Source: Parelaphostrongylus tenuis
Taxonomy: Eukaryota; Nematoda; Chromadorea; Rhabditida; Metastrongylidae
Assembly (NCBI GenBank): GCA_019055375.1
Contig: JAHQIW010005172.1
Span: 1 to 64,000, forward strand
Direction of reading: 5' to 3'
Length of the DNA: 64,000 bases
The notes beneath the pieces were generated by a model. That model worked only from the letters and a program-made list of their open reading frames with translations, did no database searches and was not told where the DNA came from. Made by a program: the position numbers and the translations under genes. Shown piece by piece: positions 1-12,244 of this stretch (position 1 is the first letter of the stretch; the number at the start of each line of letters is the position of its first letter).

Positions 1-1239
1 TGTTGAGTTTACTGTTGAAGCGCTTGACAATATTGTTGTAAGTGTTGTATGCTAAGAGCTTGTTGAGCACGCTCAAAAGGTGCCATCAAATCCAGTTGCT
101 TCTGTTTGAATTCTGAAAGTATAATGAATTTCTTGAAATTGACATTAGTCTAAAAAAATACAGGTGTCAAGGAAAAAGCACGAGCGCCACAATGATAGCC
201 TCTCACGTCTTCAAATGATTACAGCAGACGTAGACGTCTGGCGAACGCTCCGATATGATTAAAAATTTCTTGTCATTAAGCAGGATAAAGTATCGAACAA
301 GCTTTTGGAGAACTATCGGACATGTTTCATGTCTGACTGAGTACAAATCTATTTATTCATAGATCTTCATGGAACTTCCCATGTACGATAAACTTCTCGT
401 GTGGTAAGTTTGCCACACAGGATAACCTGATCAACCACCTGTGGCTCTGATTCTTAAAGAAAGTGAAACAGCGTAGAGAGAGTGGTGACTAAGAAAAAGG
501 TTGGTAGTGCAACGTATCCGAGTACGCGCACCCTGATAGCTCAAAATGTAGGTTTGAGTCCCAGGTGATACAAAAGCTTTGCACATCATCGAACATCATT
601 GGGTAAAATCGTATTGTCTACCAGCGCCACAAAATGGCTAAATAAAAAGAATTCTTGTCTTTGACTCATATATGAAGTATCTGTCAGAGTATTCGGGTTC
701 AATGTCAATATCGAGTAGCAGGCCAAATGGTTGACGGTTGGTTGCTAACAGATTGATGAACTGTAACGTAGAAAGCATGGTGGCAAAACAAGCGCAGGTA
801 GTGCAACGGGTTCGAGTCTAAACTAACGCGAAGTTTTGCACTTCACATAACATTATCGGGAGAAAATGAATTAGTCAAGATAACCAAGGTCATAGGCCGT
901 TGGATCTCATACCTTATATGAAGCGAAATAAGACCAAACCATATTTGTTCTAGATTTTATCCTGAATAATTGATTTATATGAATTGCAGTAATTATTAAC
1001 AGCAGCGAAAGCTTAAAGTGACCACAATCAATGGCAATATAAAAAATGACGATTACTAACAACATGTGATAATTATTTTGCAGTAAGCCTTTGTATCAAG
1101 CGTAGTGGTCAAACGTGTTCTGCACAGTACACCCGTGGGTCATTCGATTCTGTGTTCCAAGCAAACGAACCATACCTCCTCTCCCTAATTCTCGTACAAA
1201 TTCTGAAGTACAGTATAACGAAAAAAGTTTGATAAACCT
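1..1239. repeat. Gene-free start with two degenerate SINE fragments
   Basis: No open frame here resembles a protein. Two stretches, about 480-660 and 780-885, match the dispersed tRNA-derived SINE seen better at 11.6 kb and 61.4 kb. They share the 'GGTAGTGCAACG' A-box-like start, a B-box-like GGTTTGAGTCCC, the 'TTTTGCAC' block, and in the first copy the 'CATCATTGGG' tail. Both are diverged and the second is truncated. The remaining sequence shows nothing recognisable. Confidence 0.5.
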
Positions 1240-3690
1240 TTTTTCTTCTGTTCAGCAGTTCCGAGGTGCTAAATATAGTATTTATTAAATACTAGTACTG
1301 CAGTACAATACAGTGAATCATACATACAGCAAAAATAGTACAACATCGTGGCTGACTAGTTTCGCCATCTTCAGACCTTGGAAAACTTAACGTAAGAAAC
1401 GATTTTTTTGGATCGCATAGTGATAATTTCATTATAAAAACACACTCACCCGCTTAGATGTTTTAGGTCCTTCAATTATTCATTGAAGACCTGCCATTTA
1501 GAGTCAGTGCGTGGAGACTGTGCCTGCTCAGGCGAGGAGATTAGCCTGAGGTATGGTGCGAGGTCACATGTTATTGAGAGGCGTTCCTCTTTGCGATTTA
1601 TTTTGTGGGCCTTTACTACGTATGCAAAAGGCTTCCAAAGTCTTACGCGCGGCTGTTTATGATTCCTGTGCAAGGATAGTGAACTTAACGTCGTAATCTG
1701 CCCTTTATGCTTCTGTTCCTTATGCGTGCCTAGTGGGGTTTTAGGGTCGAAGTTGCGTTTCTCCATCTAGTTGCTCTTTTACGCGGATGCAGAGTGGTCT
1801 ACCCGTTTCGCTGATATATTCATCCCCGCATATCTCGCAAGAGACCAGGGAAATTGTACCAGATCTCATGCAATCGCAGACTCTGCCGTTTGGGCAAACT
1901 TTGCAGTCTTTCGTTTCGCAGAGGCTTTCATTCAGTCGGTTGCGGACTGATTGGTGCTTTAGTGTATTCGGTGGTATCTCGACTACTGCTACCGGAACTA
2001 TCCAAACGCGCTCTTTTTAAACAGCGTTTAATTGCTGCACTTACTTCGTTAGAGATAAACGGCAGCATGAGTGGAACTTTATCCTTGCCAGAGTTTTCGT
2101 TTGGGACTGCCGAATTTTCTCTAATCTTAATCTGAGTATCCCCTACCGTGTCGTAGCCATTAGAGATGGCTATTTTTCGCGCCAAGCTTGGGATTCTATC
2201 TTATGCTTCTTTCCTGTGCACACAATAACAGCTGTTCGAAACACGTTTTTCATAAGTGCGCATTTTGTGTTCGACGGATGAGAAGATAGGTCATGGAAGA
2301 GGATGTTTTTGTTGCTTGGCTTGCGGTACCACTTTGTGTTGTAGGAGTTCTTATGGTTGACTTAAACGTTCAAAAATGGCAGCCAGTTCGACTTAGGTTT
2401 CTCACGGGTGAGTTTTATACACTCTGACAGACAATTTAACAACTCAAAGCATTTGTTCATCTCCCTTGTGTTGAGCAGACGACAAAGCAATCATCTATAC
2501 ACCTACAGTAGAGTAGCGGCCAGAGATCGACTATTGGGGCCTCTACATTAGACACAAAAACGACAGCAAGGGTCGGAGCTAGTGGTTGTTTCATTGCCAT
2601 CCTTCTGATCTGCGCAAAAGAATTCTTAGACCACCCAAAAAAAGCAGTTCAGGCACTCTTTTGAGAGAGCCATGACCTGCCGAATGGAGAAGCCGTACAT
2701 GTTCGTGGTTCTTTCGTGCTCCGTTAGAGCTCGCATATGGCTTGCATTGTGGACTTCTTCGACACGTTTGTATAAAGAGTGGTCACGTCAAAAGATTCCA
2801 TTACGCACGCGTCGTTGGGAGACGCGTTACGTAGACGATCTAGAAACATTTGGCTATTGGTGAGATGGGCTGGAAATGCGTTCCAATATGGATTAGTATT
2901 AAATTTTAAAAACACGTTATTCTGTCCGTCGGCCCGTCCACACAGCTGATGATGAGTCTAACTTTGAATTATGATGGATCAGTAGACGTAAGATCATCAG
3001 TGCATATCAACTTACGAGTTGTGAAAAGTAAGTACCAAGACGGGGCATGATGGTGGGTCAAGTTTAAGCTAAGAAATAACAGAAGGTTTCAAACCGGCCA
3101 AACTTGCTATTGCTAATCATTCACTATTCAACTGTCAATACTGTTTTTGAAATCCTTATCAGATGATGGACGATAGAGTGTAATGTCCTCTAGGTGTTTT
3201 TTCGTTATTTCAACATTCAGCTGATGGGGAATTACCACGAACTCTCCTCCCTTATCAGTAACTGATAGTTTAATGGTTTTGGACTTCATAGCTCCCGTAT
3301 TTGTCGCATGTCGTTTTTCCGTGTTGATATTAAATTGAAGCTAAACTTTTTTCGCGATAGTGACTAAGGATTCTATGAGCCTCGTCCGAAAGTATGCGAA
3401 AATTGACATCCTTTGCTATCAGGGCCTTGCTGCTTAAAGAACGCTCGAGGAAAAGGCGGTGTTGGTAATGCCACCAAATTTTGTTGTTTATGCCTGTAAG
3501 ATGTTTCTATTCTGACTTTATAGCGGAGGCGATCTTGAAGCTCTTGTAAATTGCATGCGATATTACGCAGGGTTTCCTTAGAATTGAGTTGCGCTGGTGA
3601 AAAACTTTGGCTCATTTCCGAGAGCCATCGCGCATTTTTGGGGAGAGTCATGCCTCTCAACAGGTGACCCTTGATTTTCTTTACGTGAAT
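1240..3690 (-). mobile_element. Penelope-like retroelement, copy 1, degenerate
   Basis: Minus-strand protein fragments lie in Penelope-like order. An N-terminal region sits at about 3660-3373. A reverse transcriptase palm fragment sits at 2915-2724, with a motif reading SFDVTTLYTNV. A linker carrying KVPLMLPFISNE follows at 2185-1928. The C-terminal part of the GIY-YIG endonuclease (PLGTHKEQKH) is at 1766-1476. All are in different frames or interrupted, so the copy is dead. It shares long stretches with the copies at 28.9-31.2 kb and 36.0-36.9 kb, and its 3' side contains a hammerhead-like motif. The left boundary is set where the shared sequence 'TTTCTTCTGTT' starts. The right boundary is where the mariner-like repeat begins. 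Penelope-like elements combine a telomerase-related reverse transcriptase with a GIY-YIG nuclease. Confidence 0.8.
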
Positions 3691-5470
3691 GAATATAACG
3701 TCTAGTTACTAGGCTACACTACATAGGCCTCCGACAGGATCATCTGTCGGCTTTCTTCAAATACCGAAGATTGAACTTATGAAGCGAACATGAAATCATA
3801 CATAGACGCATAGTTTTTCGCTATATCCAGTCCTCATAGCACGTATAATTTACTTTGTCATAATGGTCAAAAATTTGAAAAAATGGAGAATTATAGATTC
3901 AATTCAAGAACTATGCATGTTTCAATCATAGCTTTGTGCACAGTGTAAGGAAAAAAATATTGAATGACTTCTGAAAAGACTATTGTAATGCACCATCATT
4001 TTTATATTCCTCAATGCCAATCTACTACAGGCGTTTATGATGAGCGAATCATGTTTATCATCAGCCCATTACTGAGAATATAGAGCCTCTTCCTCTCAAA
4101 CGAGAAGCATGCATTTTTCTCCGTTCTGGTGATGAAGCTGGTCCTCTTGAGACTACAGGAGATGTTGCTGAGGAACTCAACGCCTGCTATTTTATTTCGT
4201 TCGCTCTTCGCCAACAGTATCAAGTCAAGGAAAACGTTGCTTAACACCTGCTGAACATTCAAAATTTGTACACGAAATCAACTAAAAACAACATTGGCTG
4301 CTATCCATAATAATGACCATTATTGTACTTTTATTGAACAGGTAGACCCACTTCCCATCCGACGTTACAATACGCCACCAAAATCGTTCGATGAGCGACT
4401 TCTGCAACAACTAAAGGCAGACGTTATGGCGGACATTGACTTAAGCTTCAATTACAATTCAAGCAGAACTTGGCGAGGCTTCTTGTGGACGAAGTCAACT
4501 TGTTCGAGATGACTCCAGGCAAGTCTTCTTATCGACGCCAAGTTCTGTTGCTGATTCAGAAGTGCTTGATGACAGCTGTGCGTTCTAGAGCTGCTTACAG
4601 ATCTCCTTCCATCGTGCAATGGCCCAGAAAAAACGGACTTGGTCTTCACAACTGCAATCACCATTTTTATATCGTCGTTTATACCACTTGGCAACCGTCA
4701 CATGGCTCACAGCTCCCTCACGCTCGGCACAACAGATCTCCTTCGCAGCATCGCTTGTCGAAATGTAGTCGCTCCAGTAATAGCTTGTCAAAACTCGAAA
4801 CTCAATTCTGTCCCTCGTCGTCATTTAATGTCCAAAGAAAAGCTGAAATTGGATGCATTGTAACTGGCGTTCCTATAAGAGCTTTGTCATGGAAATGTTA
4901 CTGAAATATTCCCATGAATTTAAAGTAACCGATACTGCGTGAAGCAAACATAAAATTTGAGTTTGTCTTCGCCGGTGCAAAGAAGCTTTGTCCTCAACCT
5001 AGTATACTCCATAATGAGTGCATGGCACATCCGCTGGGGAAAGATCATTGAGAATTGGTTAACAACATCTTTCACGACCGTCTCTATAGAACAAAACTAT
5101 ATCGTAAAGACACAGTTTACCCAACTTTTGCAAAGCGCGCTGCGAAGAAATATTGGAGAAACGAGAAGACCACTTTGGCACCATCCTGTAAGATTATAAA
5201 ACATCAACGCCTAAGTTTTCAGTAACGCTTTGGATCAGTACTACAAGTCCAACTCTCAACACAGAAAAGAATGCTTTGCTCCTGATATGAGACAATATAT
5301 AAAACAGTTGTATAGATGCGGGAGGTACATTGCGAGACCATGTAATTTCTGCCGATAGTCTCACCTTGTATAAATCGTAGGAAAACTTGTATAAGCAGTT
5401 AGACTATTAAAAATGATTTTGTGCAAGATGCCATCAAAATCTGTGTCTAGTGATCTTTTGCAAACCTGTA
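3691..5470 (-). mobile_element. Mariner-like DNA transposon relic, copy 1
   Basis: This 1.8-kb block recurs almost completely at 17.1-18.9 kb, including the left-end sequence ACGTGAATGAATATAACGTC. Reading the minus strand from 4824 gives the N-terminal helix-turn-helix of a mariner/SETMAR-type transposase: an FRVLTSYYW start, the 'SHVTVAKWYKR' recognition helix region, then 'NGDCSCEDQ'. A second HTH block follows at about 4600-4450 in another frame. Frameshifts and stops interrupt it, and I could not find a clear catalytic DDD block in this copy. The parts between 4824 and 5470 and below 4270 are shared with copy 2 but do not encode anything I recognise. Terminal inverted repeats were not resolved. 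Confidence 0.7.
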
Positions 5471-7429
5471 TCAGAAGTGTTATGCCACTTGGCTTGTGGA
5501 CCTGACCTTTCGAGACTCTGAGGAAGACGAAACTGCGAATCGCTAGCTGTTTGACTAAATAGTGCTACTGAAACAGTGTGTTTGGCTTTAGAAGAAATTA
5601 ACGAATTACTGCTAGACGATCATCGTATTGGACAGTCGGTCTTTGGAAAATCTAATAGTTATAATACATAAACGGATGATATGTTGACAGAAACAGTTCT
5701 TCATAAATCAGCAATCAATCTGTAGACAAAAGGGTGACGGAGTAATTTGTTATCATCAAGCTTTCATAGCTTTTCGCTATTTACCCATCTGCTTATGACT
5801 AAATAGTACACTATCAAATATCACATGTTTGTATGGGGAAATTTTCCAGCAGCGGTACATCTGTAACGAGGAAGTTTAGTGAGATTTTGTGTTGAGATTT
5901 GATTTGCCCACATGGGACTTCTCTTTATTGGCCTTTGTATCGTACTATTTGCAATAATTTATCGTTTATTTCTACAACACCTTACAACACCAGCAATAGG
6001 ATTTATAAGATTACACAAAGCATAGACAATGGAATAACAATTGAGTGAATAACCAAGCGCGAGAGAGAAGAGGTAGACAACATTCATTATCTAATGGAGA
6101 ATTTGTCTACAACATCGTTGCATCCACTTTATTTGGTCCTTCAGTACCACATCATTTAAAGGTCTCTTACACTTCAGTGTCATTATTATTCTAATTCACA
6201 AATATACGAAAAAAAAACAACTGAAATGAAAAGAAGATTGTTTCTTCGCTTTAGGAATAGGCTACAGCAATATCACAATGAGGAGTCTGGCGTCTTATTT
6301 CTCCAAAGTACTTGTGCTATTATTACTTTCGACGTCAATAATTTACTTGTGCTCAAAGCTAAGCTTATTGTATATTCCCGGTGCACTTCCTTGCTCTTCT
6401 CCTGCCTCTTCGTAATACTAAATGGAGTACAACTTTAGTCGATAGACATATTCAATAAAGCAGATCACTAATTGAATTTCACTAGAAAACTCAAATTCTA
6501 CATCGAGATATAATAATTAGTGGATGAGAAACCCAGAATCATTCTGTCTATCCCATTGATCCAGCGAACGGCTGGCGACAGTACAGCTGGTTACTTGCTG
6601 CAATGCCAGAATCTAATTTAAAAAAAAGTACCGGCGTGGTTGATGGAGCCACTCCACAGAAGCTGTTTTGCAGAAATGGGCGGATCTTTAGGATAACGTC
6701 TAGTGCGTTTTATCTTCTTTGGTGCCGATCTATCCGAGCCGCTCCATGGTTGTTCGTCCTCGTTGAGGCCTTCGTTCTCGTTCGAGTCCGATCTTGCTCG
6801 GAGGAGCACCGGTTAAATGAGAACACTACCCGAAAGCCTCTTTTTATACACAATGGTTGTTAATGATAGTCTGATAACATGATAACATGTTTGAGCCTGT
6901 TATGAAGTTTGCTGTGGCACTTATACCTTCACAGGCGCTTGTTTCGTTCTTCCGGGCTCTTTGGTAGCACACTGCTCTTCGGCTCAGCCGACTCTTCAAC
7001 AAAGGGGCCTAGAAGGGCTAAAAAAGGGCCTTTTTAGCATTGCACACTTTTGATTAACTGATTTATAAAGATTATTCTATCGCTTATGTCTTGAAACTGC
7101 TCGATTTTCAAAATCGAGTATCTTATAAGCTCGGCATTTAGCAGTAATTCGTTAATCTCCTATAGCCAAACACAAGGTTTAATAGTTAAATAGCCTGTTT
7201 ATTTAAACAGCTAACGTTTCACGGCTTCTACTTCCTCGGGGCTTCAAAAGGTCACGTTGTTCACAGTTCAGTCGGTCCAATACCTCCATCACCTTTTTAG
7301 AAAAGATTACCAGACACGGATTTTAGTGGCATCGAGTACATAATCAACTTCTAAATTGCTAACTACTTTTACAAGTTTTCCAATGAATTATTCAAGTAGA
7401 GGGCAAGGGGCAGAAATTAAATGACTTTA
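5471..7429. other. No gene seen; half MITE and a small unclassified repeat
   Basis: No coding region is supported. About 6875-7030 matches the left end of the MITE family described at 9.05 kb (ATAACATG, TTTGAGCCTG, GGCACTTATA). About 6640-6840 resembles 32740-32890, sharing 'GTTCGTCCTCGTTG' and a Ser/Arg-poor, non-conserved frame. It is a low-copy repeat of unknown type. Confidence 0.4.
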
Positions 7430-7610
7430 TAATGTACCTTTCGCATCTATACCTGCATCATTTGTATCACTTGCCCTCCCGTTGACGTCGAGTAACTCAA
7501 GCGGGCACTAGCAACACTTCCATTTTTCCTTGTTGCATGCAGTAGCCCAGTGTATCCTCCTCGCTTCAGAGATTTGTTGAGCATCAGATCTTTCATCTGG
7601 TCGCATCTAT
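7430..7610 (-). mobile_element. RTE retrotransposon 3' end fragment
   Basis: The block 'GGGCACTAGCAACACTTCC ... GTAGCCCAGTG' matches the extreme 3' part of the RTE copies at 39.2 kb (minus) and 50.1 kb (plus, reverse complement). It covers the last codons of the open reading frame and the short 3' untranslated region. It is a short 5'-truncated insertion. Confidence 0.6.
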
Positions 7611-9049
7611 ACAAATGTCTTATATACTGTCTTATATCATGAACAAGGCATTCCTAGGTGCGCTCATAGTTGGATAAGTGGTATTGATCCAAAACGCTTG
7701 TGAAAACTCACACGCTGATGTTTCATGGTCCTGCGCAAGGATGGTGCTCAAAACGGGTTTACCCTTTCTCCACCCTCCACTACTTCATTAGAAGTGTAAG
7801 GTTTAAAGGATTTGGGTCAGGAATATTCAATCTATTCAAAGAGTACTCTACAAATTGATTAATGTGGACTCTCTCAAGGATTAATCCGACTGCGAACTAG
7901 AAGTCACATCACAAAAGCTTCTTGAAAGTGTCATAGATTGAGGAAAATGTATTTTCAAATTAACATATGAACTTTTTTTTCACTAAAAGAATAGTTTTAT
8001 AGAAGTTCTTTAGTAACTTTTTATTCTTCCTGGTCATAAATTGTCTCCAGCGGACGGATTTGACTATACAAGTAGCGATACACCCACTACAAAGTTCAAG
8101 CAAAGGATTAAATACTCAGAGTGTGAAACGCGATTTCAAATCCCTTATTACACTGCACTAAAATGCTAGATCAAAAAACCAAATCAGTTTTTCGAAATCA
8201 CACTTTTTGAGCTATCGATTAGTCATTGAAACTCTGCTGTAAAGCCTAGGATAAACGACCACGATGAAAACACGAAATAAATTTCGAAATCCAAACGTTA
8301 TTTCTGCACGACGTGACTACAGCGGAGTAAACATTTCAGTTGAAAATTGACTCAGAGTTAACGTTTATTTTTAATCGCAACTGCACAGACTATCTAACGA
8401 TTACTTAATCTTCAGTGACAAGTCTTTATTCGGTGAAGAAGCGAAGCAAACAGAAGTACAAATCACGCCATACACTTTAAAGAAAAAAAAAACGTAATTT
8501 TCTCTTCGTTGCTATAGCTCACAAGCAAAGCGTTAGCAAAAACCAAGCATACCATCAGAACCGTAATTTTTTCAGCTATCAAATGCTTTTTGAAAGTCCG
8601 GTGAAAAATCTGTGTTCGATGAGAAAACCACGAAATTGCGCGCGTACCATGGGTACACGTGGTCCTGAAGGGGTTCAATAGGGTGAAGGTATTTCAAAAT
8701 GTGCGTCAAAGAGGGATTACAGGTAAAAACGCTGTTGCATACTGAAAAGAAAGATAAAGTATGGAGCTGTAAACGTTGATCAATCCCTGATGGATGCACC
8801 ACGCATTCTACTTCATCTGGCATTGATAGAGGTACTCAAGTAAAAATTTGGCCTAATCACGGTGGCTTAGTGATGTATCAAGTCTGTGCTGCAGCCCTCC
8901 CGTACAAGTTTGGTATCATGCTACAACCTCGAGAATGAAACGCATTGTGATGTCTCATACATACGCTATGGAAACAGTTCATTTTATGAGTGGAAGCAGG
9001 TTATATCCGCGACTTTTTTTCTGATTTCTTGATTTATTCGTTTGATCAT
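7611..9049. other. No gene or recognised repeat seen
   Basis: Open frames at 8463-8823 on the minus strand overlap each other, lack recognisable motifs and have no splice context. They are best treated as chance. No repeat shared with other parts of the window was noticed. Confidence 0.4.
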
Positions 9050-9512
9050 TTGATGACATGATAACATGTTTTGAGCCTTTCATTAGGCCTGGTTCGGCAC
9101 ATATACAGTACCAATTAGCTGCTGCTTTGCCCTTGCAGGCTCCGCAGTAGCACGGTGCCTTTCGGTTCAGCCGATTTCTTGCTGTGGAATATTATCGACG
9201 CTAAATTATTAGATCACCGGATGTTGAGTGACAAAAGCCCCGGTCATTGCAGTGATTTATTCTACCAGTGATAAGCACTCGAGTGTGGACACTCCAATGT
9301 CGAGGGATTTTGTCACTTGACTGGTGGTGATCCATTATTCGGCGTCGATTCCTTTGTATAGGGGTATATCCCCAAAGGATCGGCTGTACCGAGAGAAGCT
9401 GTGCTACTAAATGCAGTCCGGAAGGGCGAAACAGGGCCAGTCTAGCACTGTATAAGTGCCATACTAGACCTCATAGCAGGCTCATACATGGTATCATGTT
9501 ATCGAACTACCA
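9050..9512. mobile_element. MITE with about 50-bp terminal inverted repeats
   Basis: The left end (GATAACATGTTTTGAGCC, then GGCAC) is mirrored by the right end, whose reverse complement reads GATAACATGATACCATG and continues to TATGAGCCTG and GGCACTTATA. The interior has no coding capacity. Related copies are at 19.5 kb and 48.7 kb, and a left half is at 6.9 kb. The class is inferred from structure only; no transposase is present. Confidence 0.65.
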
Positions 9513-10339
9513 CGTTTTTGAGCGAGGTATAGATAAACAGTCGAGAATAGGGCTGATGATAGTGATTGTCCAGTATCAACAATTGTTTCTCATTGGCCAA
9601 CTATCGTGCAAAAGTCAGTGTGTTTATTACCTGTTAACTAGTAAAAGTCGGCTTTCAATCTATCACTAACCTTTATGCAAGTCGATAAATACACCGATTT
9701 CTCCAGGGTGTGTTGTCTAATAGAAATATGACATTTAGCACTCACTATTACCGATAACCATTTTGTACAGTAAGAGCACTGTCGGGTGGATTTCTCACTG
9801 AATAAGTGTTTTTTGTAGAAGAGGTGACTCGAACGACAACGAAGGCTACAACGAGGACATGCGACCGTGGAGCTCCGGTTCAAATCGATCGGCTAAAAAA
9901 AAGAAGAAATGCTTCGTGATATTTATCGATTAAATTTGTTTCTCTGGTCACTCTGAAATTTACTCAATAGACTGAATAATGTGTGACTAAAATGCAAGTC
10001 CAAGGTTTGAGGAAAGTTAGACATTAATTCACTCATATGATGTTATGTCTCAGTGTGAGCAGAAAGCTCTTCTAATTCCGCTTCAATCTCATCATAGTCA
10101 ATTCACTCTGCTTAAAAAAAAACTTTGATATGGAAACATTCGCCAGAGAAAGCAATTTTGTGAGATTTGAGGGTGAAATGTTCAAGAATTTTGCTAACTG
10201 ATAGACGACAGCTCAGAATTATAAAGGCACATCCATAGGGACGATTTTCCGACGTCCAGCCAATAATTTCTACATTGGGTTTCTTTTCAATATTGAAAGT
10301 AAAGATGTGGTACTTTCTAAATTCATTGCAAAGGTCTGT
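9513..10339. other. No gene seen
   Basis: Minus-strand frames here are short and carry no recognisable motif. No shared repeat was noticed. Confidence 0.4.
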
Positions 10340-10765
10340 ACATTACTTTGGAGTAAAACTCGTCAGCTTTCGGATCATTAATGCACTTGGACTGGCCAAA
10401 AGTCCACTTCCTGGCAATCCGAGCACACCTGCAAGGTGTGGCTTAGGCGAATGATTATATTCGTTAAGAAACAATTCGAATACCTTCTCGTTAAAATTTA
10501 CTGTCCATGTGTGAACAGTGAAATAATCGAAACCTCTGTTGATCCACATCGCTTCGACAATAAGAGTTTAATCATAATTTGTATGCTGTTTGAATGAATC
10601 GGCCACAAATGAATTTTGTGAAAGGAAACGTCAGCGCCGTCGATTCCTCCATTATAGTTTGTTTTGAATAACGTCTGCGGCGTCATAAACGAGATGAAAT
10701 GTGTAGTGTCTTCTCATTCCATCCCAGCCGATGGCGTGAACGCTCAATCTTCTTGACTCCGCTTT
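10340..10765 (-). mobile_element. RTE endonuclease-domain fragment
   Basis: Read on the minus strand, the sequence encodes pieces matching the endonuclease segment of the RTE copies at 14.7, 33.8 and 38.3 kb. These are an RRHYTFHLV segment (the ETRRHxxFH region) and KRCGSTEVSIISLFTH (the RRCG..P.LT.F.AYAP region). Frames are broken, so only an old fragment remains. Confidence 0.55.
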
Positions 10766-11465
10766 CAGGCCCTCTATAGAGAATTTGCATGCAAGTGTAC
10801 GTGCATTGTAGATGCAGATCGTTCTTGCGTTCTACTAGGATTTTGGCAAACAAGAATAGCCCTAGAATGTCAGCAGTCTCTCACTACTCGTTCTTTACAG
10901 AAATTTCTTATTTCGGGTTTCTTCATGGAGAGATAATTGCAATTCAGCTTTTCTACTGTTTAGCTTTTTATGCCCAAAGTATAGCTTGTTAAGCGCTCGA
11001 CGAAAACACTGGGCGGTCACGGCTAGCAGAGTTATGACTAAGAGGACAGGGAGGAGTTCAATCATAGAAGGATACTCTCAACCAAACCTCATGCGCTTTG
11101 ATCTGATGAGCGAACTTAAGGCATGTGCTAGGGGTTGAGTGCAACAAAGATATCATCTCATAAATCTACCTTAACCCACGAGAATTGAATGACATTTTGT
11201 ACTAGCGTTTAAATCTCCTGTCAGCCATCTGGAGACACGCTATGTGCCCTCAAATCCAAGTAGACAATGTTTTCTTTGTGAAGAGGGTCAATGGCAGCTA
11301 CACCATAGGTGAAGAAAAAAGCTATGGCAGACTTCAAGATACGGTTGCTTATGCCTATGTTTTGTGTAAACTCTGTTGGCTGTTACTTGAAAATACAAAT
11401 GTCACCGTTTCTGCACTCAGTGTTATCAGAATCAAAAAAACCAGTGGTTTTTTTTTCTTAAACCC
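10766..11465. other. No gene seen
   Basis: Plus-strand frames at 10789-10992 and 11242-11475 have no motif, no good splice sites and no repeat relation that I could see. Confidence 0.35.
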
Positions 11466-11740
11466 AATGATGTAGAGTGCTGTGCAAAAACGTTTGCGTC
11501 AGTCGGGATTTGAACCCAGATCTTACTCTTTTCTTTGAGGGGCGCTAAAGCGTTGTAGCGTAGGAGTGGAGTGCAAAGCGAGAGTCGGTGGTGCAACGGT
11601 TTTGCGCATGCTCCCGGTAAGGTCTGGGTTCAAATCCCGGCTGATGCAAACGTTTTTGCACAGCATTCAACATCATTGGGTTCATAGAAACATCATAACA
11701 CCACAATAAGCGCTCAAATGAGATGATTTCGCTTTTTTCT
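11466..11740. repeat. tRNA-derived SINE pair in inverted orientation
   Basis: A minus copy (about 11470-11550, with GGGATTTGAACCC) faces a plus copy (about 11580-11735). The plus copy shows an A-box-like 'TGGTGCAACGG', a B-box GGGTTCAAATCCC, a 'TTTTTGCACAGCATTCAACATC' style block and the tail 'CATTGGG'. The two copies can fold into a hairpin. The same arrangement, longer, is at 60.9-61.5 kb. Confidence 0.7.
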
Positions 11741-12244
11741 CAGTCACACAGATATTCATAAGCCACCAAATGATTTGGGCCCGGCGCCACGTAGATCGCC
11801 TTTAAAAGTTTTAATTCTGCTAATAATCGAGATACGAAGGGGCACAGGTACATCCGCCATTCTCTTCATTCAAAAGCCCAGATTTTGATACTAATCCGTC
11901 CGAAGACACGTAGCACATCTCGTCATTATTTTACTCCATTGTCCCTTTATTCGCCTTGGCAAGAATCTAGGTAGCGGCTTTCTCGTGTCGTAGGATAATT
12001 TTGATAAAACTAGACTATACACACATAGCAGAAATGTTCATTAATATTCGAAACAGTCCACAGTATTTTTATCCAAAGAAAACAACAAAAAGCTTTGATC
12101 TTTTTTCTGAGCGTCGAAAGCTTGGATAAAACTTGTACTCCATTGCACTATTTTTGTGCAAACTAACTCGCAAGATCTACCTACCAAATGATAAGCTGAA
12201 AAAGCAAATGCTGATATCAAGCGAAAACGCTACAGTGCACCATC
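11741..12244. other. No gene seen
   Basis: AT-rich sequence between a SINE and an RTE element; nothing recognisable. Confidence 0.4.

Noticed and set aside
11570..11650. A true tRNA gene
   Set aside because: The A and B boxes are present but the arms do not fold into a cloverleaf, and the same sequence is dispersed with a common non-tRNA tail, so it is a SINE.
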